Below are positions 25,620-34,249 of a DNA stretch of 64,000 bases, one piece after another. The notes beneath the pieces were generated by a model. The model worked only from the letters and a program-made list of their open reading frames with translations. It ran no database searches and was not told the origin of the DNA. Positions within the stretch are counted from its first letter, which is position 1. Each line of letters opens with the position of its first letter. A program made the translations under genes and the position numbers. Source of the stretch: Brachybacterium tyrofermentans (GTDB taxonomy: Bacteria; Actinomycetota; Actinomycetes; Actinomycetales; Dermabacteraceae); contig NZ_JABUXW010000014.1 of NCBI RefSeq assembly GCF_014897585.1, forward strand, positions 1-64,000. Direction: 5' to 3'.

Positions 25620-27104
25620 TCAGCCCTTGCGGGGGAACCAGCCGGTCACGGCCGGTTCGGTGTTCTCGTAGATGTGCTTGGACTCGGTGTACTCCTCGAG
25701 ACCGGTGGGGCCCAGCTCGCGGCCCACGCCGGACATCTTGAAGCCGCCCCACTCCGCCTGCGGCAGGTAGGGGTGGAAGTCGTTGATCCAGATGGTGCCG
25801 TGGCGCAGCCGCCGCGAGACCCGGTTCGCGATCCCGGAGTTCGAGGTCCACACCGCGCCGGCCAGGCCGTACTCGGTGGTGTTGGCGATCGCGATCGCCT
25901 CCTCCTCGGTGGAGAAGGTCTCGACCGTGATGACGGGGCCGAAGCCCTCCTCGATCACGGCGGGGTTCTCTGCGGTGCACTGGTCCAGCACGGTCGGCGC
26001 GTAGAAGTAGCCCTGCTCGAGCTCCGGGCCGCCCCAGTGGTTGCCCGTACGCAGCCGGCCCCCGGCCTCGATGCCGCGATTCACGTAGTCGGTGACCTTG
26101 TCGCGGTGCTCCTTCGAGATCAGCGGGCCGGTCTCGGCCTTCTCATCCAGGGGGCCGCCCATGACGATGCCCTCGGCGCGAGCCACCAGGTCATCGACGA
26201 ACTGCTCGGCGATGGTGTCCTGCAGGATCAGACGCGTGCCCGCGGAGCAGAGCAGGCCGGAGTCCATGAAAGCGGCGTTCAGCGCATTGTCGAGCGCGGC
26301 CTCGTAGTCGGCGTCGGCGAAGATCACGTTGGGGTTCTTCCCGCCGAGCTCGAGGGCGACCTTCTTGATGCCCTCCGCGGCGGAGGCGGCGATCTTCCGG
26401 CCGGTGACCAGACCGCCGGTGAAGGAGACCAAGTCGATCTCCGGGTGGGAGGACAGCGGAGCGCCGACCACGGCGCCGGAGCCGAGCACCAGGTTCGCCA
26501 CCCCGGCGGGCAGGCCCAGCTTGTCCATCACATCCACGATCAGGATCGTGGTGTGCGGGGTGAGCTCCGCGGGCTTGATGATGAAGGAGTTGCCGGCGGC
26601 CAGGGCCGGGGCGATCTTCCATGCGGCCTGCAGCAGCGGGAAGTTCCAGGGCGTGATCATGCCGCACACGCCGATCGGCTCGTGCACCACGCGCGAGATC
26701 ACGCTGTCGTCCCCGGCGTCGACCAGGCGGCCCGGGTTCTGGCCCGCGACCTTCCCGAAGTAGCGGAAGCAGGCGGTGATGTCGTCCATGTCGCCCTCGG
26801 CCTCGACCAGGCGCTTGCCGGTGTCGAAGGCCTCGGCGCGGGCGAACTCCGCCTTGCGCTCCTGGAGCTGGTCGGCGACCCGCAGCAGGAAGTCGCCGCG
26901 CTCGGAGGCCGGCTTGTCGGCCCACACCCGGGCCTCGAAGGCCGCACGGGCCGCGAGGATCGCGCGCTCGACGTCCTCGGCGCTCGCCTCGGAGACGACG
27001 CCCACCTCGGACTGGTCCGCGGGGCAGATGACGCTGCGGGTCTCGCCCGTGGACGAGGGCACCCACTTTCCGTCGATGTACAGGGTGGCGATGCTGTCAG
27101 TCAT
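25620..27104 (-). CDS. betB: Betaine-aldehyde dehydrogenase
   Basis: A 494-residue NAD(P)-dependent aldehyde dehydrogenase converting betaine aldehyde to glycine betaine. It has the catalytic Cys C286 (GLLCSAGTR), general base E252 (LELGGKNPN) and cofactor segment FTGGLVTGRKI; TPWNFPLLQ is the usual oxyanion Asn region. The ATG at 27104 lies inside the betT stop region (8 bp overlap), so betB is translationally coupled to the choline transporter. The family contains many similar enzymes; the assignment rests on the operon. Confidence 0.9.
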   Translation of the reverse strand: MTDSIATLYIDGKWVPSSTGETRSVICPADQSEVGVVSEASAEDVERAILAARAAFEARVWADKPASERGDFLLRVADQLQERKAEFARAEAFDTGKRLVEAEGDMDDITACFRYFGKVAGQNPGRLVDAGDDSVISRVVHEPIGVCGMITPWNFPLLQAAWKIAPALAAGNSFIIKPAELTPHTTILIVDVMDKLGLPAGVANLVLGSGAVVGAPLSSHPEIDLVSFTGGLVTGRKIAASAAEGIKKVALELGGKNPNVIFADADYEAALDNALNAAFMDSGLLCSAGTRLILQDTIAEQFVDDLVARAEGIVMGGPLDEKAETGPLISKEHRDKVTDYVNRGIEAGGRLRTGNHWGGPELEQGYFYAPTVLDQCTAENPAVIEEGFGPVITVETFSTEEEAIAIANTTEYGLAGAVWTSNSGIANRVSRRLRHGTIWINDFHPYLPQAEWGGFKMSGVGRELGPTGLEEYTESKHIYENTEPAVTGWFPRKG

Positions 27105-29379
27105 TGCTCTCCTCCGTCGTCTTCGTCGTCCCGGTCTCGTCGGTGACGGGTGTGGGATCGGTCGGGTGATCGTGCGTGTTCGTCGGATCGTGCTGATCAG
27201 AGTGGTCGATCTGATCCGTGTCGAGCCAGGTGTCGGGTGCGCTGACCGCGATGGTGCCGGTCGCGGTGCCGATCTCCTGGCTCATGGTGAGGTACATGAT
27301 GTGGGCATCGTAGGAGTCCAGGACGTCGGATATGACCTGATCCTTGGTGTACCCCATGATGTCGCGGCCGCGGGAGCCCAGCATCGAGAAGATCTCGAGG
27401 CGGAAGTAGACGTCGCGCACGGTGGCGAGGTTCGCGGCGAAGCTCGGCACCGAGTAGGCGACGGGATAGGCCTGGTACTTGAAGTCCTCCGCGTCGGGGA
27501 AGGTGACCACCAGGTCCACGAACGGGACCGTGCTGTCGGGGTGGTCACCGCGGTGGCAGGAGACGTCGGCACCGAGCTTGGTGAGCTCCGCGGCGACCTC
27601 CTCGATGGCGGGCGCGGCGACGGTCTCCACGAAGCTGCGGGCCTTCTCCTCGTCCGCGTAGGACATGCGATGGGACAGGCGCTGGCGCCAGGATCCACGA
27701 TCGCCCCCGTCGGCCTCCCGCACGCGGCTGGTGAGCAGCGCGGGCAGTGCGGCCCGACGGGACTCGAGGTTCATGCTCTCCGTCTTCAGCACCTTCCACA
27801 GGCTGTACATGACCAGGTACAGCATCACCGACAGCGGCAGCCCGACCACCACGGTCGCGGCCTGCAGCGTGTAGACGCCGTTGATGAACAGCATCACCAG
27901 AGTCAGTGCGCCGGTGATCACGGCCCACACGATGCGCAGCCACGGCGGACCGTCCGAATCATTCATCGAGGCCTTGGACGTCATGTTCGCCATCACCAGC
28001 GAGCCGGAATCCGCCGAGGTGGTGTAGAAGAACAGACCTGTGAGCAGAGCGAGGGAGACGGTGAAGGTCGCCCCCGGGTACTGCTCGAGCAGGTTGAAGA
28101 AGCCGGATTCGGGCTGGTTCACGGCAAGATCGAGGAACTCTGCATCCCCGAAGAAGCTCAGGGCCGCGTTGCCGAAGATCGAGACCCACAGCAGGATGAA
28201 GGCGAAGGGGATCAGCAGCACGCCCACCACGAACTGGCGCAGCGTGCGGCCGCGGGAGATGCGCGCGAGGAACAGGCTCACGAAGGGCGCCCAGGCGATC
28301 CACCACGCCCAGAAGAACAGCGTCCAGTCGGCCATCCACTGATCGGAGGGGTAGTCGGTCGCCCCCTCGCTGTAGGCGAAGGTGTTCATCAGCATCGAGG
28401 GGAACCGCGAGAAGAAGTCGCCGATGTTCTGCACCAGGGCGTTGAGCAGCTCGTGCGTGCTGCCCGAGAACAGCACCCAGAGCATCAGCACCAGGGCCAG
28501 GATCACGTTGAGCTCGGAGAGCCGACGGATCCCCTTGTCCACGCCGGAGACGGTCGAGAGGATCGTGATGAACACGGCCAGCGCCATGAGCGCGATCTGC
28601 ACCGCCATCGAGTTCGGGATGCCGAACAGGGCGGAGAGACCGAAGTTCAGGAACACGACGCCGATGCCGAGCGACACCGAGATGCCGAAGATGGTGCCGA
28701 TCGTCGCGCCGATCTCGGCGACGTGGCCCACGGCGCCGTGGATCCGCTTGCCGAAGATCGGGGCCAGGGCAGAGCGGATCGACAGCGGCAGGTGATACCG
28801 ATAGGCGAAGAGCCCGAAGGCCATTCCCATCAGCGCATACATCGCCCAGCCGGGGATCCCGTAGTGGAAGATCGTCCAGATCGTCGCCATCCGGGCGGCC
28901 TCGTCCGAGCCGGCCGGGACGTCCGGCGGGGTGAGGAAGTTCGTGGCCGGTCCGGAGATCCCGAAGAACATGAGGTCCACGCCGATGCCGGCCGCGAACA
29001 GCATGGCCGCCCACGTGAACATGTTGTACTTCGGCAGCGAATGGTCCGGACCCATCCGGGTCCCGCCCACCCTGGAGAAGGCGACGATCAGCACGAACAC
29101 CACGACGATGCCGGCGGTGAGGACGTAGTACCAGCCGAAGTTGGTCGCGATCCAGGCCATCGATCCGAAGATGACGGTCTCGGCGGTGCTCGGCCAGATC
29201 GCTGCGAACAGCACGAACGCGACGATGATCGTGGCGGTGCCGATGAACACGGGCCAGTTGACGGCCGAATGGGTGCCCGCAGCGCCGGTGCCGGTCGGAG
29301 ATCCCGCTCCGCTCCCGCCGGGGTCGTTCCCGGTGCCTGGGGATTCTGCGGGGCGAGGGGACTTGGCGGCCTCGGCCAT
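27097..29379 (-). CDS. betT: BCCT-family choline transporter, BetT type
   Basis: A 760-residue high-capacity choline importer. The ATG at 29379 has AAAGGA on the minus strand; a longer frame to 29490 has no such site. Twelve membrane helices include the signature WAWWIAWAPFVSLFLARISR. Unlike the shorter BCCT protein at 4597, it has a long cytoplasmic C-terminal domain (~250 residues) ending in RDIMGYTKDQVISDVLDSYD. That domain is typical of BetT proteins and is thought to sense osmotic state. It is first gene of betTBA. No BetI-type repressor is encoded nearby. Confidence 0.92.
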   Translation of the reverse strand: MAEAAKSPRPAESPGTGNDPGGSGAGSPTGTGAAGTHSAVNWPVFIGTATIIVAFVLFAAIWPSTAETVIFGSMAWIATNFGWYYVLTAGIVVVFVLIVAFSRVGGTRMGPDHSLPKYNMFTWAAMLFAAGIGVDLMFFGISGPATNFLTPPDVPAGSDEAARMATIWTIFHYGIPGWAMYALMGMAFGLFAYRYHLPLSIRSALAPIFGKRIHGAVGHVAEIGATIGTIFGISVSLGIGVVFLNFGLSALFGIPNSMAVQIALMALAVFITILSTVSGVDKGIRRLSELNVILALVLMLWVLFSGSTHELLNALVQNIGDFFSRFPSMLMNTFAYSEGATDYPSDQWMADWTLFFWAWWIAWAPFVSLFLARISRGRTLRQFVVGVLLIPFAFILLWVSIFGNAALSFFGDAEFLDLAVNQPESGFFNLLEQYPGATFTVSLALLTGLFFYTTSADSGSLVMANMTSKASMNDSDGPPWLRIVWAVITGALTLVMLFINGVYTLQAATVVVGLPLSVMLYLVMYSLWKVLKTESMNLESRRAALPALLTSRVREADGGDRGSWRQRLSHRMSYADEEKARSFVETVAAPAIEEVAAELTKLGADVSCHRGDHPDSTVPFVDLVVTFPDAEDFKYQAYPVAYSVPSFAANLATVRDVYFRLEIFSMLGSRGRDIMGYTKDQVISDVLDSYDAHIMYLTMSQEIGTATGTIAVSAPDTWLDTDQIDHSDQHDPTNTHDHPTDPTPVTDETGTTKTTEESND

Positions 29380-29776
29380 CACGGTCCTTTCGATCGACGT
29401 GCGAGCGGAGCGGACCGGTTCGCGCGAGCGAGCAGGCCCGGCGGTGGGACGGTGTCGGCGGCCGATGACTCTCCACCGGGCCGCGGACAACTTAATACCC
29501 TAGGTTCACCGGTGGAAAGGGTCCACTGGACATCCAGCTGGGTGACACAACCGTCAGGGGGAACGCACGAGAATGCACGCCGTCGTCGGCGTGGTGGGCT
29601 CCAGCGGTATGGCTCCCAGAGTGCCGTGGTCGCGGCCCCGTGTCCAGAGGCAGGTCCGGGAGCATGGTGCGAGCCTTGTGGTGCGCCGGCACCGAGGTGA
29701 GGGCTCCGCGCCGGGCGGGCGCCGGGGGATGAGCGGATTCTCCTGCCGTGGATCCGGGATTGTCGCAGAGCGCGGG
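29380..29776. promoter_or_regulatory. betT upstream region, cut by IS insertion
   Basis: A 397 bp stretch without a supported gene. The bases nearest betT are locally A/T-rich (CTTAATACCCTAGG at about 29491-29505) and are the best candidate for the betT promoter, read on the minus strand. The IS30 element begins at 29777, so any regulatory sequence farther upstream has been moved away by about 1.1 kb. Confidence 0.45.
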
Positions 29777-30882
29777 GGTGGTGTCAAAGCGTGGAAGCAA
29801 CATGGGGTTCGCCGGCCAGTAGTCGGGCGAAGGATTCTGTCGGTGTCAGGAAGCCGAGTCGGCGTCGGGGTCGGTTGTTGATCTCTTCGGCGATGGTGGT
29901 GAGGTAGGGCTGGTGGTCGGGGATCGCGGTGCCCTTGGGGAGGTACTCCCGGTAGAGCCGGTTCGTGTTCTCGTTGCTGGGCCGCTGCCAGGGCGAGTGG
30001 GGCTCAGCGAAGTAGACCGGCATGTCCGTGGCCAGGGAGACCTTCGCGTGTTGCGCCATCTCGGAGCCCTGGTCCCAGGCCAGCGAGGCCTGCATCATCC
30101 TGGGCAGCTCGGTGAAGTACTCGATCACCGCATCCGCGGTGCCCTCGGCATGTTTCGAGGGCAGGGCGAGCAGGCCGGTGAACCCGCTCATCCGCTCCAC
30201 CAGGGTCGCAGCGCACGAGGCCCCGTTCTTCCCGATGATCAGGTCGCCCTCCCAGTGCCCCGGCACCCGCCGCTTCGCTGCGTCCTCGCCCCGTTCCGCG
30301 ATCGGGACCATCCCCACGATCGGTCCGCCCCGGGTCCGGCCGGTGGTGCGGGGCTGGCGCTTGGTCCGCTTGGACTGCAAGAAGATCCCGCGCTTGGCGA
30401 GTTCACCGCGGGGAATCGCGTAGATGTACTGGTAGATCGCTTCTCCGCTGACGGTGCGGCCCTGAGCATCGGGAGAGTTCGCCATGCGTCCAACGGTCGG
30501 GTCTGCGGCCTCCAGACGCAAGCGACCCGCGATCTCGTTCGGCGTCCACGACGCCGCGAGGTCGGCGTTCACCCTCGCCTGGAGCACCGGGTCCTTCGCC
30601 ACTTTTCGGACTTGTGGGCGCGAGCGTTGGCGTTGCGCTTTCACGTCCGCGGTCACCGCTTGATAGCCACGGGTCTTCGTCGAGTTCCGTCGTAGCTCCC
30701 TGGAGACCACTGACGGGCATCTGCCCAGGTGAGCAGCGATGCGACGGACTCCCCACCCGGCCTTCGATCCCGTCGAGATCTCCATCCGCTCCGTGAACGT
30801 GAGCCGCCGCCGCACCATCCCAGGCCTCCTCGCCTCGAGCCCCCACCGACCGGGAGTGTTGCTACGACGCTATGACACCACC
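29777..30882 (-). mobile_element. Intact IS30-family insertion sequence, 1106 bp
   Basis: One transposase gene flanked by ~27 bp imperfect inverted repeats. The left end begins GGTGGTGTCAAAGCGTGG and the right end, read on the minus strand, begins GGTGGTGTCATAGCGTCG; four mismatches over 27 bp. Both ends are flanked by GGG (29774-29776 and 30883-30885), consistent with the short target duplication of this family. The transposase stop lies within the left repeat. Ends, gene and flanks are all intact, so the copy may be active. Confidence 0.9.
29784..30818 (-). CDS. IS30-family transposase
   Basis: A 344-residue DDE transposase. The N-terminal HTH is FTERMEISTGSKAGWGVRRIAAHLG, followed by SVVSRELRRNS. 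The catalytic triad is visible as GHWEGD (D192), WDQGSE (D249) and SNENTN (E283), with the usual IS30 spacing. The ending RRRLGFLTPTESFARLL is typical of the family. Its stop codon is inside the terminal inverted repeat. No frameshift seen. Confidence 0.95.
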   Translation of the reverse strand: MVRRRLTFTERMEISTGSKAGWGVRRIAAHLGRCPSVVSRELRRNSTKTRGYQAVTADVKAQRQRSRPQVRKVAKDPVLQARVNADLAASWTPNEIAGRLRLEAADPTVGRMANSPDAQGRTVSGEAIYQYIYAIPRGELAKRGIFLQSKRTKRQPRTTGRTRGGPIVGMVPIAERGEDAAKRRVPGHWEGDLIIGKNGASCAATLVERMSGFTGLLALPSKHAEGTADAVIEYFTELPRMMQASLAWDQGSEMAQHAKVSLATDMPVYFAEPHSPWQRPSNENTNRLYREYLPKGTAIPDHQPYLTTIAEEINNRPRRRLGFLTPTESFARLLAGEPHVASTL

Positions 30883-31007
30883 GGGAGTTGCATTCGCAAG
30901 GTGATTCCTGCCGGTGGTGTCCGGGAATTCTCCGCGGTCCGTCGCGCGTTTCCGTCGCACAATTCATCTCCTCGCACGGCCGACGGCTGCGATCACGGGG
31001 CGGCATT

Positions 31008-32099
31008 ATGGGCCCGATCATGTGGGCACAATGGAGCGTGACCAGGACGCCTTCCCGCCTCGCCGTACGAGCAGACAGTGCGATCTCCGGGCTCTCCCCA
31101 GGCTATTTCGCCCTGGTGATGGCGACCGGAATCCTGTCGGTCGCGTTGCATGAAGCCGGGCTCCTGGGTCCCTCACAGGTCGCGCTCGCGCTCGCCGTGG
31201 TGGCATACCTGGTGCTCGTGGCTCTCTTCGTGGCCCGCGCGATCCGCCACGGCCGACGGATGCTCGGCGATGCCAGGAATCCCGAGACGGCCTTCGGGTT
31301 CTTCACGGTCGTCGCCGCCACCGGGGTGCTGGCGGCCGGTCTTCAGGGCAATGGTCTGGGGGGCCTCTCCATCGGTCTGCTGATCGTGGCGGCCGCGATC
31401 TGGCTGGTGCTGGGCTATGTGCTGCCCTGGCAGGTGCTCATGATGCGGGACGGCGAGCCGATCCTCGCCCGCACCAACGGCACCTGGTTCATCTGGTCCG
31501 TGGCCTCGCAGTCCCTCGCCGTCGGCCTCTCCGGCCTGCATCCCACCACCCCGCGCCTCGCCGACCTGCTCGGCATCGCGACCGTGATGGCCTGGTCGGT
31601 GGGCACGATCCTCTACGTCGGGATCGCCGTGCTGGTGATCCTGCGCGTGGTGCACCACGGCATCACCCCCCATCAGTTCGAGCCGCCGTACTGGGTCGCG
31701 ATGGGCGCCCTGGCCATCTCCGTCGTCGCCGGGGCGAGCATCGTGGACATGGGCTCGGTGCCGATGGTCGACGCCGCACGGGGGCTCATCGGCGGCACCG
31801 TCGTCGTGTTCTGGTGCTTCGCGGCATGGCTGGTGCCCCTGCTGGTCGGTGCCGGGGCCTGGCGCCACCTGATCCATCGCATCCCGCTGCGCTACACCCC
31901 GGCCCTGTGGTCGATGGTGTTCCCGCTGGGCATGTTCGCCGTCGCCTCGATGCGACTGGGCCGCGTGGAGCACATGCCGGCGGTCGAGACCATCGGGGCG
32001 GGGTTCCTCGTTGTCGCCCTGCTCGCCTGGCTGCTGGTCGCTGCGGGTCTCGCCGTGACGATCGGACGAGGGGCACGGCGTGGTCCCGTCGGACGCTGA
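31008..32099 (+). CDS. TDT/SLAC1-family transporter (TehA-like)
   Basis: A membrane protein of about 363 residues with ten hydrophobic helices, opening with ISGLSPGYFALVMATGILSVAL, the N-terminal signature of tellurite-resistance/dicarboxylate transporters. The start is uncertain. The ATG at 31008 has only a weak GGGGCGG, and other in-frame choices are the ATG at 31020 and GTG at 31038; the frame is open back to 30888 beside the IS end. Family members carry anions such as malate, sulfite or chloride, or confer tellurite resistance; the substrate here is unknown. It is not in an operon with its upstream neighbour (IS30). Confidence 0.8.
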   Translation: MGPIMWAQWSVTRTPSRLAVRADSAISGLSPGYFALVMATGILSVALHEAGLLGPSQVALALAVVAYLVLVALFVARAIRHGRRMLGDARNPETAFGFFTVVAATGVLAAGLQGNGLGGLSIGLLIVAAAIWLVLGYVLPWQVLMMRDGEPILARTNGTWFIWSVASQSLAVGLSGLHPTTPRLADLLGIATVMAWSVGTILYVGIAVLVILRVVHHGITPHQFEPPYWVAMGALAISVVAGASIVDMGSVPMVDAARGLIGGTVVVFWCFAAWLVPLLVGAGAWRHLIHRIPLRYTPALWSMVFPLGMFAVASMRLGRVEHMPAVETIGAGFLVVALLAWLLVAAGLAVTIGRGARRGPVGR

Positions 32100-32268
32100 G
32101 GTCCCGTCCCGATGGCGTCCCGTCCCGATGGCGTCCCGTTCCGCTGACGACCGGTCGGCCGCCGACGCCCTCGATGTCGGGCGCCGCACGATGGCGGTGC
32201 CTGCCCTGGCGGCGTAGCCTGGTTCCTGCACGCGCCCGGACCGGATCTCTCGACGTCGAGGACCACTC

Positions 32269-32895
32269 ATGGATGACAACCCTGCACCACGCACCGCACA
32301 GCCGCTGCTCGTCGACTTCATCCTCTCGCTGGACGGCTGCGCCGCCGGCGAGGGCTGGCCGGGCTGGTGGGGACTCCAGAGCGACGAGTACCTCGACTGG
32401 CTCGCCGGGGAGCCCGACTACGTCTCCTTGATGGGAGCGACCACCTACCGGCTGATGTCCGAGATGGGGCAGCAGGCCGAGCAGATCGAGATCTCCGAGG
32501 AGGAGAAGGCAAGCTTCGAGGAGATGGCTCAGCTGCCGAAGGTGGTCTTCTCCTCGACGCTCCAGGAGCCGCTCGCCTGGCCGAACACCACCTTGATCAG
32601 CGCCGACGCGGTCGAGGCGGTGCGGGAGCTGAAGCAGACCTCGTCCCTCCCGCTGACCACCGTGGGCAGCATCCGCCTCAGCCACTCCTTGATGAAGGCC
32701 GGTCTCGTGGACCGGTTCCGGGTGATCCTGTTCCCCGTGATCACGGGCCGCACCGGCCTCGAGCGCATCTGGGACCGCTTCGAGGACTTCGGCCTGGAGC
32801 TCACGGAGGCGCGCACCTTCGCCGGCGGTCTCCAGCTGCTCGAGTACGTACCGACCTATCTGCCGGAACCTCCCGGCACCGCCTGGGAGCGCTGA
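32269..32895 (+). CDS. Dihydrofolate reductase family protein (RibD C-terminal type)
   Basis: A 208-residue soluble protein. The ATG is at 32269. It has the family pattern LLVDFILSLDGCAAG near the start, SLMGATTYRLM for nucleotide contact, and LPLTTVGSIRLSHSLMKAGLVDRFRVILFPVITG in the C-terminal half. Members are NADPH-dependent reductases of unassigned substrate. It is followed after 3 bp by a DUF899 gene, so the two form an operon. The preceding gap (32100-32268) holds two copies of GTCCCGTCCCGATGGC and little else. Confidence 0.85.
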   Translation: MDDNPAPRTAQPLLVDFILSLDGCAAGEGWPGWWGLQSDEYLDWLAGEPDYVSLMGATTYRLMSEMGQQAEQIEISEEEKASFEEMAQLPKVVFSSTLQEPLAWPNTTLISADAVEAVRELKQTSSLPLTTVGSIRLSHSLMKAGLVDRFRVILFPVITGRTGLERIWDRFEDFGLELTEARTFAGGLQLLEYVPTYLPEPPGTAWER

Positions 32896-32898
32896 GCG

Positions 32899-33669
32899 AT
32901 GACGACGGATGCTGCCGGGAACGCAGGACGACCGCCGGTGGTGGACATGACCACCTGGCAGGAGGTCCGGGACGAGCTGCTGGTGCGCGAGAAGGCGCAT
33001 ACCCACGAGGGGGATGCGATCGCGGCGGCGAGACGACGGCTGCCCATGGTGGAGATCGACGGCGGCGTCGAGGTGGTGGGCCAGGACGGCCCGGTGCCCT
33101 TCCGGGACCTGTTCGAGGGCCGCGATCGGCTCGTGGTCTACCAGCACATGTGGCACGACGGAGCCCCGCATCAGGGCCAGTGCGAAGGCTGCACCACCAC
33201 GGCCTGGCACCTGCAGGACGTCACCTATCTCCACGCCCATGACGTCTCCCTGGCGATCCTCACCACGGGGCCATGGGAGGAGGTCGCGCCGTACACCGAG
33301 TTCATGGGATACACCCAGGTGCCCTGGTACTCGGTGCGCACGCTCGACGAACCCGTCGGCGGCGAGATGGGCTACCTCGCGAGCTTCCTGCGCGACGGGG
33401 ATCGCGTGTTCCTCACCTACCGCACCACCGGTCGGGGCAACGAACGCGTCAACGTCGCCATGGGCCTGCTCGACATGACCACCTACGGGCGCGGCGAGAG
33501 CTGGGAGGACACCCCCGAGGGCTGGCCGGAGGGTCGCCATGCCTGCTGGTCCTGGCGCACCGACGCCGAGGGGAACTCCACCGGGGGAGGGACCAGCCGG
33601 CCCGTGCCGCAGTGGACCCGGCCCGGCGCCGCCCCCGTGACGACGCTCGGCCGGCATGGGGCCCACTGA
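32899..33669 (+). CDS. DUF899 thioredoxin-fold protein
   Basis: A 256-residue protein with the DUF899 pattern: WQEVRDELLVREKAHT, then VYQHMWHDGAPHQGQCEGCT with its Cys-x-x-Cys pair, and VPWYSVRTLDEP. The fold is thioredoxin-like but the reaction is not known. It starts 3 bp after the DHFR-like gene. The 108 bp after it carry short degenerate repeats (CGCCGGGGAGTGCCGAGACG). Confidence 0.85.
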   Translation: MTTDAAGNAGRPPVVDMTTWQEVRDELLVREKAHTHEGDAIAAARRRLPMVEIDGGVEVVGQDGPVPFRDLFEGRDRLVVYQHMWHDGAPHQGQCEGCTTTAWHLQDVTYLHAHDVSLAILTTGPWEEVAPYTEFMGYTQVPWYSVRTLDEPVGGEMGYLASFLRDGDRVFLTYRTTGRGNERVNVAMGLLDMTTYGRGESWEDTPEGWPEGRHACWSWRTDAEGNSTGGGTSRPVPQWTRPGAAPVTTLGRHGAH

Positions 33670-33777
33670 CCGTTGCCGCGCTGCGATGTCAGCCCCGGGC
33701 TGCGCCGCGGAGTGCCGAGTCGCGCAGGGAAGGGCCGAGACGCGCCGGGGAGTGCCGAGACGCGCCGGACCGGCGAA

Positions 33778-34098
33778 TCAGTCGACCTGGATCTCTCCCA
33801 TGGGACCCCAGCCGTCGCTCTCGATCTGCTGGGAGATGATCTGCGGCGTGGCCTCGAGGTACTGCGGGAACTCCTGCTGCATCGTGGCGAAGTGCGGGGA
33901 GTTCACGTGGGGTCCGGCGCCCTCGTCGGTGAACGCCTCGATGAGCACATAGGTGTTGGGCTCCTTGACGCTGCGCGACCACTCGAACCACAGGTTGCCC
34001 GGCTCGGCGAGCGTGGTCTCGGTGAACTCGCGGGAGAGCTCGGGCCACTGGTCCGCGAACTCGGGCTTCACGGGGAACTTCACGTTGATGAGGATCAT
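33778..34098 (-). CDS. Antibiotic-biosynthesis-monooxygenase-fold protein
   Basis: A 106-residue ferredoxin-like dimeric alpha/beta-barrel protein. The ATG at 34098 has AAGGAC upstream; an earlier ATG at 34170 has none. The patterns MILINVKFPVK, NLWFEWSRSV and YVLIEAFTDEGAGPHVNSPHF match the ABM/YgiN group, which includes cofactor-free quinol monooxygenases. The active-site His would be in HVNSPHF. It lies just downstream of the efflux pump on the same strand, about 150 bp away. Confidence 0.85.
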   Translation of the reverse strand: MILINVKFPVKPEFADQWPELSREFTETTLAEPGNLWFEWSRSVKEPNTYVLIEAFTDEGAGPHVNSPHFATMQQEFPQYLEATPQIISQQIESDGWGPMGEIQVD

Positions 34099-34249
34099 GA
34101 TCAGGTCCTTCCGGGACGAAGAGATGAGTGGGGCGGCCTGCCTGTCCCGCAACCAGGCCGATAGAGCCATTCTCGCAGGGCAGGAACGCCTCCGGCCACC
34201 GCGATCGCCCGGGCGATCGCGGTGCCGAGGAGTTGCCCTCGGCCGGTGA

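Noticed and set aside
29492..29803. 103-codon frame across the left end of the IS element.
   Set aside because: It crosses the IS border, has no ribosome site and a composition unlike a protein.
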